Below, piece after piece: positions 1 to 6,372 of a DNA stretch of 39,200 nt. Position 1 is the first letter of the stretch; every line of letters starts with the position of its first letter. The position numbers and the translations under genes were made by a program. This DNA is from a virus, in IMG/VR virus record IMGVR_UViG_3300046642_000470, positions 1 to 39,200 of that record; one strand, 5' to 3'. Under the pieces are notes generated by a model. That model was not told where the DNA came from. It saw nothing but the letters and a program-made list of their open reading frames with translations, and did not search any database.

Positions 1-127
1 TCACCAAGACCACCGGCCAGGGCCAGGGCCAGGGCGGACAGCGCGGCCAGCAGCAGCGCCCCCCGCAGCAGAACGGCGGCGGCTGGGGCACCGCGACCGG
101 CGCGACCGGCGGCGACCCCTGGGCCAC
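1..127. repeat. Terminal direct repeat, left copy
   Basis: Bases 1-127 are identical to 39074-39200. An exact 127-bp overlap at both ends is what an assembler leaves when a circular or circularly permuted molecule is closed with a 127-mer. It lies inside an intact ssb reading frame, so it is more likely an assembly overlap than a biological terminal repeat. Confidence 0.97.
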
Positions 128-164
128 CAGCGGACAACAGGCCCGCGACGAACCGCCCTTCTGA
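1..164 (+). CDS. ssb: Single-strand DNA-binding protein, C-terminal part
   Basis: This is the 3' end of the SSB gene that begins at 38728; the window opens inside an ATC codon. When the two 127-bp ends are overlaid the reading frame is continuous, giving a 169-aa protein. This part encodes the flexible Gln/Gly-rich linker and ends in DEPPF, the acidic, Phe-terminated tip through which bacterial SSBs recruit replication and repair proteins. Only the linker and tip are in this piece; the OB fold is at the other end of the window. It is followed by a strong hairpin, consistent with the end of the rightward HNH-SSB operon. Confidence 0.93.
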   Translation, partial: TKTTGQGQGQGGQRGQQQRPPQQNGGGWGTATGATGGDPWATSGQQARDEPPF

Positions 165-192
165 CCAGCCACAACACCCCGCGACCACCCCG

Positions 193-219
193 CGGCGACC
201 GGCGCGCGTCCGGTCGCCG
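193..219 (+). terminator. Hairpin after ssb
   Basis: A perfect 10-bp stem, CGGCGACCGG paired with CCGGTCGCCG, with a 7-nt loop lies 28 nt after the ssb stop codon. There is no U-tract, as is usual for intrinsic terminators of high-GC actinomycetes. It probably ends or attenuates the early transcript before the 256 gene. Confidence 0.6.
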
Positions 220-255
220 AACACCCCGCGCGCCTGACCGAACCAGGAGATCACC

Positions 256-933
256 ATGCCCGACCAGCCTGACGCCGAGCCGACCCCCGAGCCTCTGCCG
301 CAGCGGCTCCGCTACCTGTTCGGCGCCTCCCTGCACGTCAAGTGGGACGCCCTTTCCGCCGAGGATCGCGCCTACTGGGAGCAGCAGGCGGACGCCGTAC
401 GCCGCGCCGCTGCCGCCGAACAGGCCGCGGGCGGTGAGCAGCAGCTCACGCCGCCCGCCGTCGGCAACCGCTACGTGAAGCGCGCCGAGCCCGACGCCGG
501 ACGCGTCGTCACCGTCAACAACGTGTGGGCCGCCGGCGACGACGGGCACACCGCCGTCGCGTACGAGTGGGGCGACCGCGGCCAGTGCGGCAGCGCGTGC
601 CCCCTCGGCGTGTTCCTCGGCACCTACGAGCCGTACGCCGAGCCGGCCGCCGAGGACGACGCGCTGTCGCCGACGCTGCGCCTGCTCCGCGACGCGCTGC
701 TCACCCGCCCCGGCACGACCAGCGCCGAGGCCCTGAGCGCGGCGCGCGAGTTCCTGGGCGCACACGCCCGGGAGCTGGCCGAGCTGATCGAGACCGATAT
801 CCGCGCTGACCGCGAACGCGCCCACACCGGCCGTCAGCACGTCTACGCGCACCGCGGCGGCATGATGTCCGCCCGCCAGCGCATCGACCGCTACGCCGAC
901 GACCTCGACGCCGCCGCCGTGGACGGTGCCTGA
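256..933 (+). CDS. Hypothetical protein, 225 aa
   Basis: The ATG follows AGGAGA at a good distance. I do not recognise the family. The product is acidic and Ala-rich. Residues 75-120 have alternating hydrophobic residues that suggest a small beta domain and carry a CGSAC pair; the C-terminal half looks helical, with a likely amphipathic stretch around residues 150-180. There is no signal peptide or membrane segment. It is the first gene of the left accessory cluster, and its stop codon overlaps the ATG of the next gene by one base, so the two are probably translationally coupled. Confidence 0.75.
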   Translation: MPDQPDAEPTPEPLPQRLRYLFGASLHVKWDALSAEDRAYWEQQADAVRRAAAAEQAAGGEQQLTPPAVGNRYVKRAEPDAGRVVTVNNVWAAGDDGHTAVAYEWGDRGQCGSACPLGVFLGTYEPYAEPAAEDDALSPTLRLLRDALLTRPGTTSAEALSAAREFLGAHARELAELIETDIRADRERAHTGRQHVYAHRGGMMSARQRIDRYADDLDAAAVDGA

Positions 934-1211
934 TGGCCCGCCACCCGCTCCCGCCCCGACTCCCCGACCCGCCCGGCGACCTCACCCCCGCCCAACGCGC
1001 CATGGTCATCGAGACCGCCCGCGGCGGCACCCGCGCCGACATCGCCGCCCGCCTCTACATCAGCGTCAACACCCTGCACTGCACCCGGCAACGCGCCATG
1101 CGCCGCCTCGGCGCGACCAGCCCCGCCCACATGGTCGCCCGCGCAATCGCCCTCGGCCTGATCCCCGCCGACGTGGCCCGCACCCCCGACGACCCGGAGC
1201 CGCAGCCGTGA
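933..1211 (+). CDS. Orphan LuxR/GerE-type HTH DNA-binding protein
   Basis: This 92-aa protein is little more than one LuxR-family (GerE) helix-turn-helix. The LTPAQRAMV opening, GGTRADIAARLYIS and VNTLHCTRQRAMRRLGA follow the order of the four GerE helices, with the typical stretch IAARLYISVNTLHCTRQRAMRRLG split around residues 36-59. There is no receiver or ligand-binding domain. Small stand-alone DNA-binding proteins upstream of terminase often act as late activators; that role here is inferred only from position, about 4.6 kb before the terminase promoter region. The ATG overlaps the preceding TGA by one base. Confidence 0.75.
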   Translation: MARHPLPPRLPDPPGDLTPAQRAMVIETARGGTRADIAARLYISVNTLHCTRQRAMRRLGATSPAHMVARAIALGLIPADVARTPDDPEPQP

Positions 1212-1411
1212 CCGCCATCCTCGCCGACCTCGCGTTCGTCGCCGCCGTCGTCGCCATCAGCACCGCCGCGACCGCGCCCGGCGCCGTCTGGTGGCCCGGC
1301 AAGTACCCGCAGCGCTGCGACACCTGCGGCCGGCGCCACGACGGCGAATGCGACGCCGCCACACCCGCCACCGCACACCGCGTCCCGTCGTGGGCGCGAG
1401 AGGGGCGCTGA
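1208..1411 (+). CDS. Small membrane protein with Cys motif, 67 aa
   Basis: It starts at a GTG that overlaps the preceding stop codon in a GTGA junction. Residues 2-24 form one hydrophobic segment rich in Ala, Val and Ile, probably a membrane anchor. The short remainder has CDTCGRRHDGEC, a CxxC-C set that could bind zinc. Function is unknown. Similar tiny anchored proteins are common in actinophage accessory clusters. The overlaps on both sides support its being a real gene in the same operon. Confidence 0.65.
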   Translation: MTAILADLAFVAAVVAISTAATAPGAVWWPGKYPQRCDTCGRRHDGECDAATPATAHRVPSWAREGR

Positions 1412-1656
1412 TGGCCCGCAACATCGGCGCGGACGGCGCCACCGTCTACCGCGCCGTCATCACCTTCACCAACCCCGACGGCAGCGCCAGCACCCGCCAC
1501 GAGGGCCCGTACAGCAAGCCGGGCGCCGCCCGCGCCCGCGTCTCGTTCTGGCGCAACTACCTCACCGACCCGGACACCGGCGACAGCACCGCCACCGGCC
1601 ACATCGAACGCGCGGTCACCACGTGGGAACGCGTGCAGGACGGAGAGCAGCAGTGA
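1411..1656 (+). CDS. Hypothetical protein, 81 aa
   Basis: The ATG overlaps the preceding TGA by one base, which decides the start over a longer upstream possibility. The protein has a beta-rich N-terminal half (TVYRAVITFTNPDGS) and a helical end. It contains YSKPGAARARVSFWRNY, a pattern seen in small phage proteins of unknown role. No catalytic or metal-binding residues stand out. It is coupled to the next gene by a GTGA overlap. Confidence 0.65.
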   Translation: MARNIGADGATVYRAVITFTNPDGSASTRHEGPYSKPGAARARVSFWRNYLTDPDTGDSTATGHIERAVTTWERVQDGEQQ

Positions 1657-3557
1657 CGACCACCGACCAGGCCGCGCCCGCGGTCGACGACACGCAGACC
1701 GCGCAGCAGGGCCGCGCCGACGCCATCGCGCACCTGCTGTTCCGCGCCGCCTGCGGCGTACTCAAGGCCGAGGAAGGCGCCCTGCTCCGCACCCTCGTGG
1801 AGCAGCAGCGCGACGCTGGCGACAGCCTCGCCGGTGGCGTCAGCGCCTCGGCCGCCGCGTACGCCCGCAGGTACGAGAAGGCCGCTCGCCGGCTGCGCAA
1901 GGCCCGCGCACAGCGCGACGAGGCGCGCGACCGCGCCGACAAGGCCGAGGCCGCCCTCGGTTCGCAACACGGCGAGATCGAGCGTCTGCGCAAGCGGCTC
2001 GTGTTCATCGCTGAGGCGCCGCTCAACGTGGACGTGTGGGCCCGCATCGGCATGGCCCTCGGCTGGACCCCGGAGCAGGCCGGCACCGAGGCCCGCAAGC
2101 GGCGACTGCACGGCGAGCAGCAGCTCGCGGCGACCGCCGACACCCTGCGGCAGCAGCTCACCGCCGCCAAGGCCGAGGCCGAGGGACTGGCCGAGACCAT
2201 GCGCAACACCGACCGGCTCACCACGCAGCAGCTCGCCGACACCCGCGGCGCCCTCCGCGCCGAGCAGGGCCGCGCCGACAACCTCGGCGCGCAGTTCCGC
2301 GACCGCCGCCACGCTCTCTCGCAGGCGCTCGGCCTCGGCACGTCCGCGCCGTGGGACGACATCACCGAGCGGGCCCGCGAGTTGCACGCCCTCACCGAGA
2401 CCGCGGGGACGGCAGTCAGCGCGTCGGACGTGCTGGAGCGGCACGACGTGACCCGCAAGGCCATGTGCGACGCCCTCGGCGCGGGCTATCACCTGAACTG
2501 GCAGCAGATCATCGACGCCGCGCAGCGCTCCCACAACGCCAACGCGGCATGGCAGAACGAGGCCGAACGTCACCGCCGCACTCTCGCCGTTGTGCTCGAC
2601 CTCGACGCGGGCACCGAGTGGTCCACCATCGTCCAGCAGGCGGGCGCTGCGCGCGCCTACCGCGCCGACTGGGCACGCTGCGCCGACGAGGCCGAGCGCT
2701 CGGCCGCCACCGACGTGGCCGCCGCCCGCCAGGCCGAAGAGGTCGCGGCCCGCGAGTACAGCCGGCGTCGCCAGCAGCTCGCCGACGCCCTCGGCTGCGA
2801 TCCGGACACCTCCTGGCCCGACATCGCCGAGACGGCCCGCCGCATGTTCGAGGCCGGACCCGTGCGCCGGTCCGTCGTCGTGGACGCCGAGCAGAACGCG
2901 AGCGCCGCCCGGCAGGCCGAGGCCGAGGCCGTACGCGCCCGCCAGGCCGCCGAAGCGCAGCGCCGCGACGTGGTCGCCCTGCTCAACGACACCGAGAAGC
3001 AGCTCGGCGAGGCCCGACGGAAGGCCGAGGTGTGGCGAGTCGACGCCGCCACGCAGGGGCAGATCGTCGCGCAGCGCACCGAGGAACGCGACCGCCTGCG
3101 CGAGCAGCGCGACTGGTGGAAGACGCGCGCGCATCAGGCCGTCGCCGGACAGCAGGGCGAGCCGGCCGCCGACACGTGCACCTGCGAGCCGCGCGGTGCC
3201 TGCACGGCCTCTTGTGACGCCAAGGTCGCCGAACGCTGCTGCGCCTGCGGCTGCCCCGACGTGACGTACCACAACCACCGCGAGCAGCCGTTCTGCTGCC
3301 GCTGCGCGAAGTGCTGCGAGCCGCCCACCCTGTGCGCGCACGGCTGCCAGCCGCCCGCCGAGACCGAGACCACGTGCCCCGGCTGTGGCCACACGGACGC
3401 CGAGGGCTGCGGCTGCCCGACGAAGCCGACCGAGACCGACGGCGCCGAACTCTGGGCCGCGATCCGCGACCACGCCGCCCGAGACACCGCCTGGTGGGAC
3501 CGCATCGAGCGCGAGCACCGCAGCCGCCCGGGCCGCTTCCCGGTCACGCTCCAGTGA
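1653..3557 (+). CDS. Long coiled-coil protein with four internal repeats and Cys-rich tail
   Basis: This 634-aa product is the longest non-structural protein here. Residues 65-215 and 340-500 are predicted-looking coiled coil, rich in Arg, Ala, Glu and Gln heptads. Interspersed are four copies of a 25-residue unit with the pattern L..ALG......W..I...AR, near residues 219, 269, 309 and 374. Residues 507-590 contain over 20 Cys plus several His, arranged as CxC, CxxC and CCxxC clusters typical of multiple zinc sites. The GTG start at 1653 overlaps the preceding TGA; an upstream frame extension exists but lacks a better start. The function is not known; a scaffold or DNA-interacting role is a guess. 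Confidence 0.8.
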   Translation: MTTTDQAAPAVDDTQTAQQGRADAIAHLLFRAACGVLKAEEGALLRTLVEQQRDAGDSLAGGVSASAAAYARRYEKAARRLRKARAQRDEARDRADKAEAALGSQHGEIERLRKRLVFIAEAPLNVDVWARIGMALGWTPEQAGTEARKRRLHGEQQLAATADTLRQQLTAAKAEAEGLAETMRNTDRLTTQQLADTRGALRAEQGRADNLGAQFRDRRHALSQALGLGTSAPWDDITERARELHALTETAGTAVSASDVLERHDVTRKAMCDALGAGYHLNWQQIIDAAQRSHNANAAWQNEAERHRRTLAVVLDLDAGTEWSTIVQQAGAARAYRADWARCADEAERSAATDVAAARQAEEVAAREYSRRRQQLADALGCDPDTSWPDIAETARRMFEAGPVRRSVVVDAEQNASAARQAEAEAVRARQAAEAQRRDVVALLNDTEKQLGEARRKAEVWRVDAATQGQIVAQRTEERDRLREQRDWWKTRAHQAVAGQQGEPAADTCTCEPRGACTASCDAKVAERCCACGCPDVTYHNHREQPFCCRCAKCCEPPTLCAHGCQPPAETETTCPGCGHTDAEGCGCPTKPTETDGAELWAAIRDHAARDTAWWDRIEREHRSRPGRFPVTLQ

Positions 3558-3748
3558 GCGGCCCCCGCCGCGGGCCCGCGCTCGTCTACATCGACAGCGC
3601 GGGCACCCACCACGACATCGCCCGCACCGCCATCCCCGACCCCGTAGAGCGCGACCTCTGCCGTGCCCTCACCACCCGCGCCGACGACCTCGCCGACAAG
3701 GCCGACACCGAGCCGGCCGACAAGCCGCGCACCGGTCTCTACCTGTGA
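3554..3748 (+). CDS. Hypothetical protein, 64 aa
   Basis: GTG start in a GTGA overlap with the preceding gene. The N-terminal part reads ALVYIDSAGTHHDIARTAI, a short beta hairpin and helix pattern, followed by a charged helix. I do not recognise it. The tight overlaps before and after, and the codon use shared with its neighbours, support its being expressed. Confidence 0.6.
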   Translation: MSGPRRGPALVYIDSAGTHHDIARTAIPDPVERDLCRALTTRADDLADKADTEPADKPRTGLYL

Positions 3749-3927
3749 ACCTCGCCAAGTGGCGCGCTTGCGACGGCAAGAAAGCCCACCGCACGCGCGC
3801 CGCGGCAGCCGTAGCGGTCCGCGTCCAGACCGCCCGAGGCGCACGCCGCCTCGCCCCGTACAAGTGCCCCCACGCCGCGCACTGGCACGTAGGCCACCTG
3901 CCGTACCCCGAGGAGACGACACCGTGA
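3745..3927 (+). CDS. Small basic zinc-ribbon-like protein, 60 aa
   Basis: The GTG start overlaps the preceding stop. The sequence carries C-x2-K near the start and KCPHAAHWHVGH near the end. This Cys/His arrangement, C...C-x-H-x3-H-x-x-x-H, matches the small zinc-binding proteins often found in actinophages and Streptomyces. It is strongly basic between the metal residues, so nucleic-acid binding is possible but not shown. Confidence 0.65.
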   Translation: MNLAKWRACDGKKAHRTRAAAAVAVRVQTARGARRLAPYKCPHAAHWHVGHLPYPEETTP

Positions 3928-4691
3928 CGACGACCCCCGTGCAGCAGCTCGCCGCCATCCGCGAGCAGTGGGGCGACCTGCTCGCCGCCATCGAGCGCCC
4001 GCCGGCCGCCGAGTGGCCGCCCCGCGAAACCCGTGCGTTCCTCGACCTCGGCGCCGCCGACGCCGAGCGCACCGACCGGCCCGCCGTGGGCAGGCTGCCG
4101 CTGACCCTCCGCGAGCACCCTGCGCCCCTCAACCTCGACGCGCTCGACGCCGCGTGCGAGATCGAGGCCGCGCTGTTCGACCTCGCCGACCGGCTCGCCG
4201 CCGCCCACCAGAGCATCACGGCCGACCGCGACTCCGCGGACCGCTGGCACTACGCCGGATTGCGCCACCTCGACCGACGTGCCCCGGTGTCCTCCGCCGG
4301 ATCGCGTGCCAACGGCCTGCACTGGGCCGCGTGCTGGATCGAGGACCGCCTCTCGGCCACCGAGCCGACCGAGCTGCACGGCGTCGTACGCGGCGTGCTG
4401 CGCGAGCACGCCGAGCAGGTCATTGCCGCCGCGCACCGTGCCATGACGCGCGCCCTCGGCCGCGACGGGCGTACCACGGTGCTGCCCGCGCCCTGCCCGT
4501 GGTGCCACGGCGAACTGACGGCGCGTACCACGTCCGGCGACCCCATGGCCGCGACCGTGACATGCGGCACCGGCCCGACGTGCACCGCCCCCGCGCCGTA
4601 CGACGGCGACGCCCGCCGCGTGTGGCGCGGCGCCGACCTCTGCGGCCTGTACGGCGCCATGTCCGCCGCCAACCGGCGTGCCACGGCGTAG
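3924..4691 (+). CDS. Helical protein with C-terminal zinc ribbon, 255 aa
   Basis: The start is a GTG overlapping the preceding TGA. Residues 1-180 are largely helical and acidic. Residues 190-230 contain CPWCHGEL followed about 25 residues later by CGTGPTC, a four-Cys ribbon of the type seen in nucleic-acid-binding proteins. There is no catalytic motif I can name. It is the last gene before an 83-nt gap holding a strong hairpin, so it may end one transcription unit. Confidence 0.7.
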   Translation: MTTTPVQQLAAIREQWGDLLAAIERPPAAEWPPRETRAFLDLGAADAERTDRPAVGRLPLTLREHPAPLNLDALDAACEIEAALFDLADRLAAAHQSITADRDSADRWHYAGLRHLDRRAPVSSAGSRANGLHWAACWIEDRLSATEPTELHGVVRGVLREHAEQVIAAAHRAMTRALGRDGRTTVLPAPCPWCHGELTARTTSGDPMAATVTCGTGPTCTAPAPYDGDARRVWRGADLCGLYGAMSAANRRATA

Positions 4692-4712
4692 CCTTGACCC
4701 CAACAACAACGC

Positions 4713-4748
4713 GGGCCCGCACCGGCGACTGCAACGCCGTACGGGCCC
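4713..4748 (+). promoter_or_regulatory. Strong hairpin just upstream of the RHH-like gene
   Basis: The arms GGGCCCGCACCGGCG (4713-4727) and CGCCGTACGGGCCC (4735-4748) pair over 14 bp with one bulge around the 7-nt loop ACTGCAA. It ends 11 nt before the AGGAG of the next gene and is preceded by CAACAACAAC. It could be a terminator of the cluster behind it or an attenuator of the gene ahead. The closeness to the ribosome-binding site favours a regulatory role. Confidence 0.5.
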
Positions 4749-4774
4749 GACTACCCGGCAGGAGCACACCCGCC

Positions 4775-5059
4775 ATGGCACACGCCACCCTACCCGCACG
4801 CACCGAACCGCCGTCCGTCGGCAAGAACGTCCCCGTCCGCATCACGCCCGACTTCCGCGACGACCTCGCCGAGCTGATGCGCCACGGCCAGACCGCCACC
4901 GACGCCATCCGCACCGCCGTCCGTACCATGGCCGACGCCCACCGCCGCGCCCACGACTACGGCGACGTGCCACACGACACCGCGCCCCGTGTCACGGCCG
5001 CCGTGTACGCCGGCGAACTGCTGCCCTGCGGGCACCGCGTGGGAGGATCGGCCGCATGA
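4775..5059 (+). CDS. Possible ribbon-helix-helix DNA-binding protein, 94 aa
   Basis: ATG with AGGAG 10 nt upstream. Residues 13-50 read KNVPVRITPDFRDDLAELM followed by a TDAIRTAVRTMADAHRRA helix. This is the strand-helix-helix order of MetJ/Arc-like proteins, with NVPVRITPDF as the DNA-contacting strand. The C-terminal part contains an LPCGHR segment. Residue identities fit the fold only loosely. If it is an RHH protein, the hairpin just upstream may be its own control site. The end overlaps the next ATG in an ATGA junction. Confidence 0.55.
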   Translation: MAHATLPARTEPPSVGKNVPVRITPDFRDDLAELMRHGQTATDAIRTAVRTMADAHRRAHDYGDVPHDTAPRVTAAVYAGELLPCGHRVGGSAA

Positions 5060-5316
5060 CCGACAACGCACGCGACCGCCTCGCCGCCGGCATCGAGGCG
5101 GCCCAGACCGAGTATGAACAGGCCGAGGCCCGCGACCGCGCCGCACGCGGCCGCGACTGGGAACAGTTCGACCTCGACTCGTGCACCATCCGTGTCGGCT
5201 CCGCGCACGGACGCGCGGCCCTCGTCATCGACGGCGCCACGTACGACCTGGACCCCGACGAAGCGCAGGAGATCGGCGCCGCACTCATCCGTGCCGCCCA
5301 GACCGCCAGCGCGTAA
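5056..5316 (+). CDS. Hypothetical protein, 86 aa
   Basis: The ATG overlaps the preceding TGA (ATGA). The first half is a charged helix (residues 1-35, many Ala, Arg, Glu). The second half has the pattern IRVGSAHGRAALVIDGATYDLDPDEAQEIG, split here around residue 55, which looks like a small beta sheet. Family unknown. It is the last gene before a strong terminator and so closes this transcription unit. Confidence 0.65.
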   Translation: MTDNARDRLAAGIEAAQTEYEQAEARDRAARGRDWEQFDLDSCTIRVGSAHGRAALVIDGATYDLDPDEAQEIGAALIRAAQTASA

Positions 5317-5325
5317 CGGCCCCGT

Positions 5326-5355
5326 CACGGCGCCCCGCACGATCGGGGCGCCGTG
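5326..5355 (+). terminator. Terminator after the accessory cluster
   Basis: A perfect 12-bp stem, CACGGCGCCCCG with CGGGGCGCCGTG, encloses the 6-nt loop CACGAT and begins 9 nt after a stop codon. No U-tract follows. The length and perfection of the stem make it a good intrinsic terminator for a high-GC host. Confidence 0.75.
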
Positions 5356-5392
5356 CCACACTGCCCCCACACAACCGTCACAAGGGGGGCAC

Positions 5393-5674
5393 ATGCCGAC
5401 GATCAAGACGCGACGGAAGACCGGGCTCATCGCCCTCACGTTCCACTGGACCATGATCATCTGTACGGGTGGCCTGTGGTACTTCGTGTACGCCAGCCGC
5501 CGCCGGTCCCGCGTCACAGTGACCCACGTGCCGCCCGGCTACGCCGCCCCGCCGCCGCAGCCCTACGGCTACGGCCAGCCGCCCGCGTACGGGCCGCCGC
5601 CCGGCCAGTACCCGCCGCAGCAGCAGTACGGCCAGACCCCGCCCGGGCAGTGGGGCCAGCCGCCGCGCCGGTAG
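5393..5674 (+). CDS. Membrane protein with Pro/Gln/Tyr/Gly-rich tail, 93 aa
   Basis: The ATG follows AAGGGGGG. Residues 10-32 (LIALTFHWTMIICTGGLWYF) are one membrane span preceded by the basic KTRRK. From residue 45 the chain is low complexity, almost only Pro, Gln, Tyr and Gly, like the cytoplasmic or surface tails of many actinobacterial membrane proteins. Set between a terminator and the late promoter region, it appears to have its own transcription. Superinfection exclusion or host interaction is possible but unproven. Confidence 0.7.
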   Translation: MPTIKTRRKTGLIALTFHWTMIICTGGLWYFVYASRRRSRVTVTHVPPGYAAPPPQPYGYGQPPAYGPPPGQYPPQQQYGQTPPGQWGQPPRR

Positions 5675-5704
5675 TTGCGCCGTGACTATTCCGTGATCTA
5701 CAGT
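5675..5704 (+). promoter_or_regulatory. Candidate late promoter
   Basis: TTGCGC (5675-5680) and TACAGT (5699-5704) are separated by 18 nt and match the TTGnnn / TAnnnT pattern of vegetative actinomycete promoters. It lies 140 nt before the small terminase gene, at the head of a 19-kb same-strand late operon. A match of this quality can arise by chance. Confidence 0.35.
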
Positions 5705-5709
5705 TCGAG

Positions 5710-5734
5710 GCGTCTCCGGCGTGCCCGGAAACGC
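5710..5734 (+). other. Hairpin in the region before terminase
   Basis: GCGTCTCCGG and CCGGAAACGC pair with one C-A mismatch around the loop CGTGC. With the next hairpin it fills the 170-nt non-coding stretch before the small terminase, the usual place for cos or pac sites in related phages. Which function it has cannot be told from one sequence. Confidence 0.4.
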
Positions 5735-5762
5735 GCAGCCGCCGCGGTGGCCGCACCGCCCT

Positions 5763-5786
5763 AGCCCTCGGCCAACACCGGGGGCT
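5763..5786 (+). terminator. Hairpin with short T-run before terminase
   Basis: AGCCCTCGG and CCGGGGGCT form a 9-bp stem with one G-T pair, loop CCAACA, followed by TTGT. It is the most classical-looking intrinsic terminator in the left half. It may stop read-through into, or attenuate, the late operon. Confidence 0.5.
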
Positions 5787-5844
5787 TTGTGCTGTCCGCC
5801 GCCCGCGCCCGGTCGCGCCGTCGACCGCGCGCAGGAGGTGAGCC

Positions 5845-6372
5845 GTGGGAGCGAACCGCCCGCTGACCGACGCAGACCGCGAGCAGGTGCGCCGGCTGCA
5901 CGCCGAGGGCAAGACGCGCAACGACATCGCGCGGGAGATCGGCCGTTCGCCGTCCACCGTGTCGAAGATCGCCGCCGCGCTTGACCTCACGTTCGACCGC
6001 GAGGCCACCGCAGCCGCCACCGCCGCACGCTCCGCCGACCTCGCCGCACGGCGCACAGCGTTCGCCGCGACCCTGCACGACTCCGCCGAGACCCTGCACG
6101 CGCAGCTCTTCGCCCCCTGCACCGTCGGAGCGTTCGGCGGCAAAGACAACGTCTGGTCGCAGAAGCGCCTCGACCGGCCGATGTTCGCCGATCAACGACA
6201 GATCATGTCGTCCGTCTCCATCGCCCTCGACAAGAGCCTCAAGCTCGTGCCGCCCCGCGACGAACACGGCGCGGCCGACGCCGTGTCGATGCTCGACCAG
6301 CTCGCCGCAGGCATCCGCGCCATCGCCGCTGCCTCCGAGCAGCAGGAGGGGGCAGACAGCGAGGGGGCCTGA
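5845..6372 (+). CDS. terS: Terminase small subunit
   Basis: This 175-aa protein starts at a GTG behind GGAGGTG and directly precedes the large terminase with a one-base TGATG overlap. Residues 8-48 form a helix-turn-helix (DADREQVRRLHAEGKTRNDI then REIGRSPSTVSKIAAAL) like that of Hin-type recombinases and small terminases. The middle is a helical oligomerisation region. The small subunit recognises the packaging site on concatemeric DNA and feeds it to the motor. Function is assigned from the HTH plus the position; the family is not conserved enough for more. Confidence 0.85.
   Translation: MGANRPLTDADREQVRRLHAEGKTRNDIAREIGRSPSTVSKIAAALDLTFDREATAAATAARSADLAARRTAFAATLHDSAETLHAQLFAPCTVGAFGGKDNVWSQKRLDRPMFADQRQIMSSVSIALDKSLKLVPPRDEHGAADAVSMLDQLAAGIRAIAAASEQQEGADSEGA

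Noticed and set aside
1-127. The end repeat as a true terminal redundancy or attachment site.
   Set aside because: It is exactly 127 bp, an assembler word length, and falls inside ssb without any inverted structure or nearby integrase.
1557-3518. A 653-codon open frame on the minus strand opposite the coiled-coil gene.
   Set aside because: Long antisense frames are expected at this GC content. The + strand gene has stop/start overlaps with its neighbours and ribosome-binding sites agree with it.
5695-5740. GTTCGAGGCG resembles the T-arm of a tRNA.
   Set aside because: No acceptor stem, anticodon arm or CCA end can be built around it.
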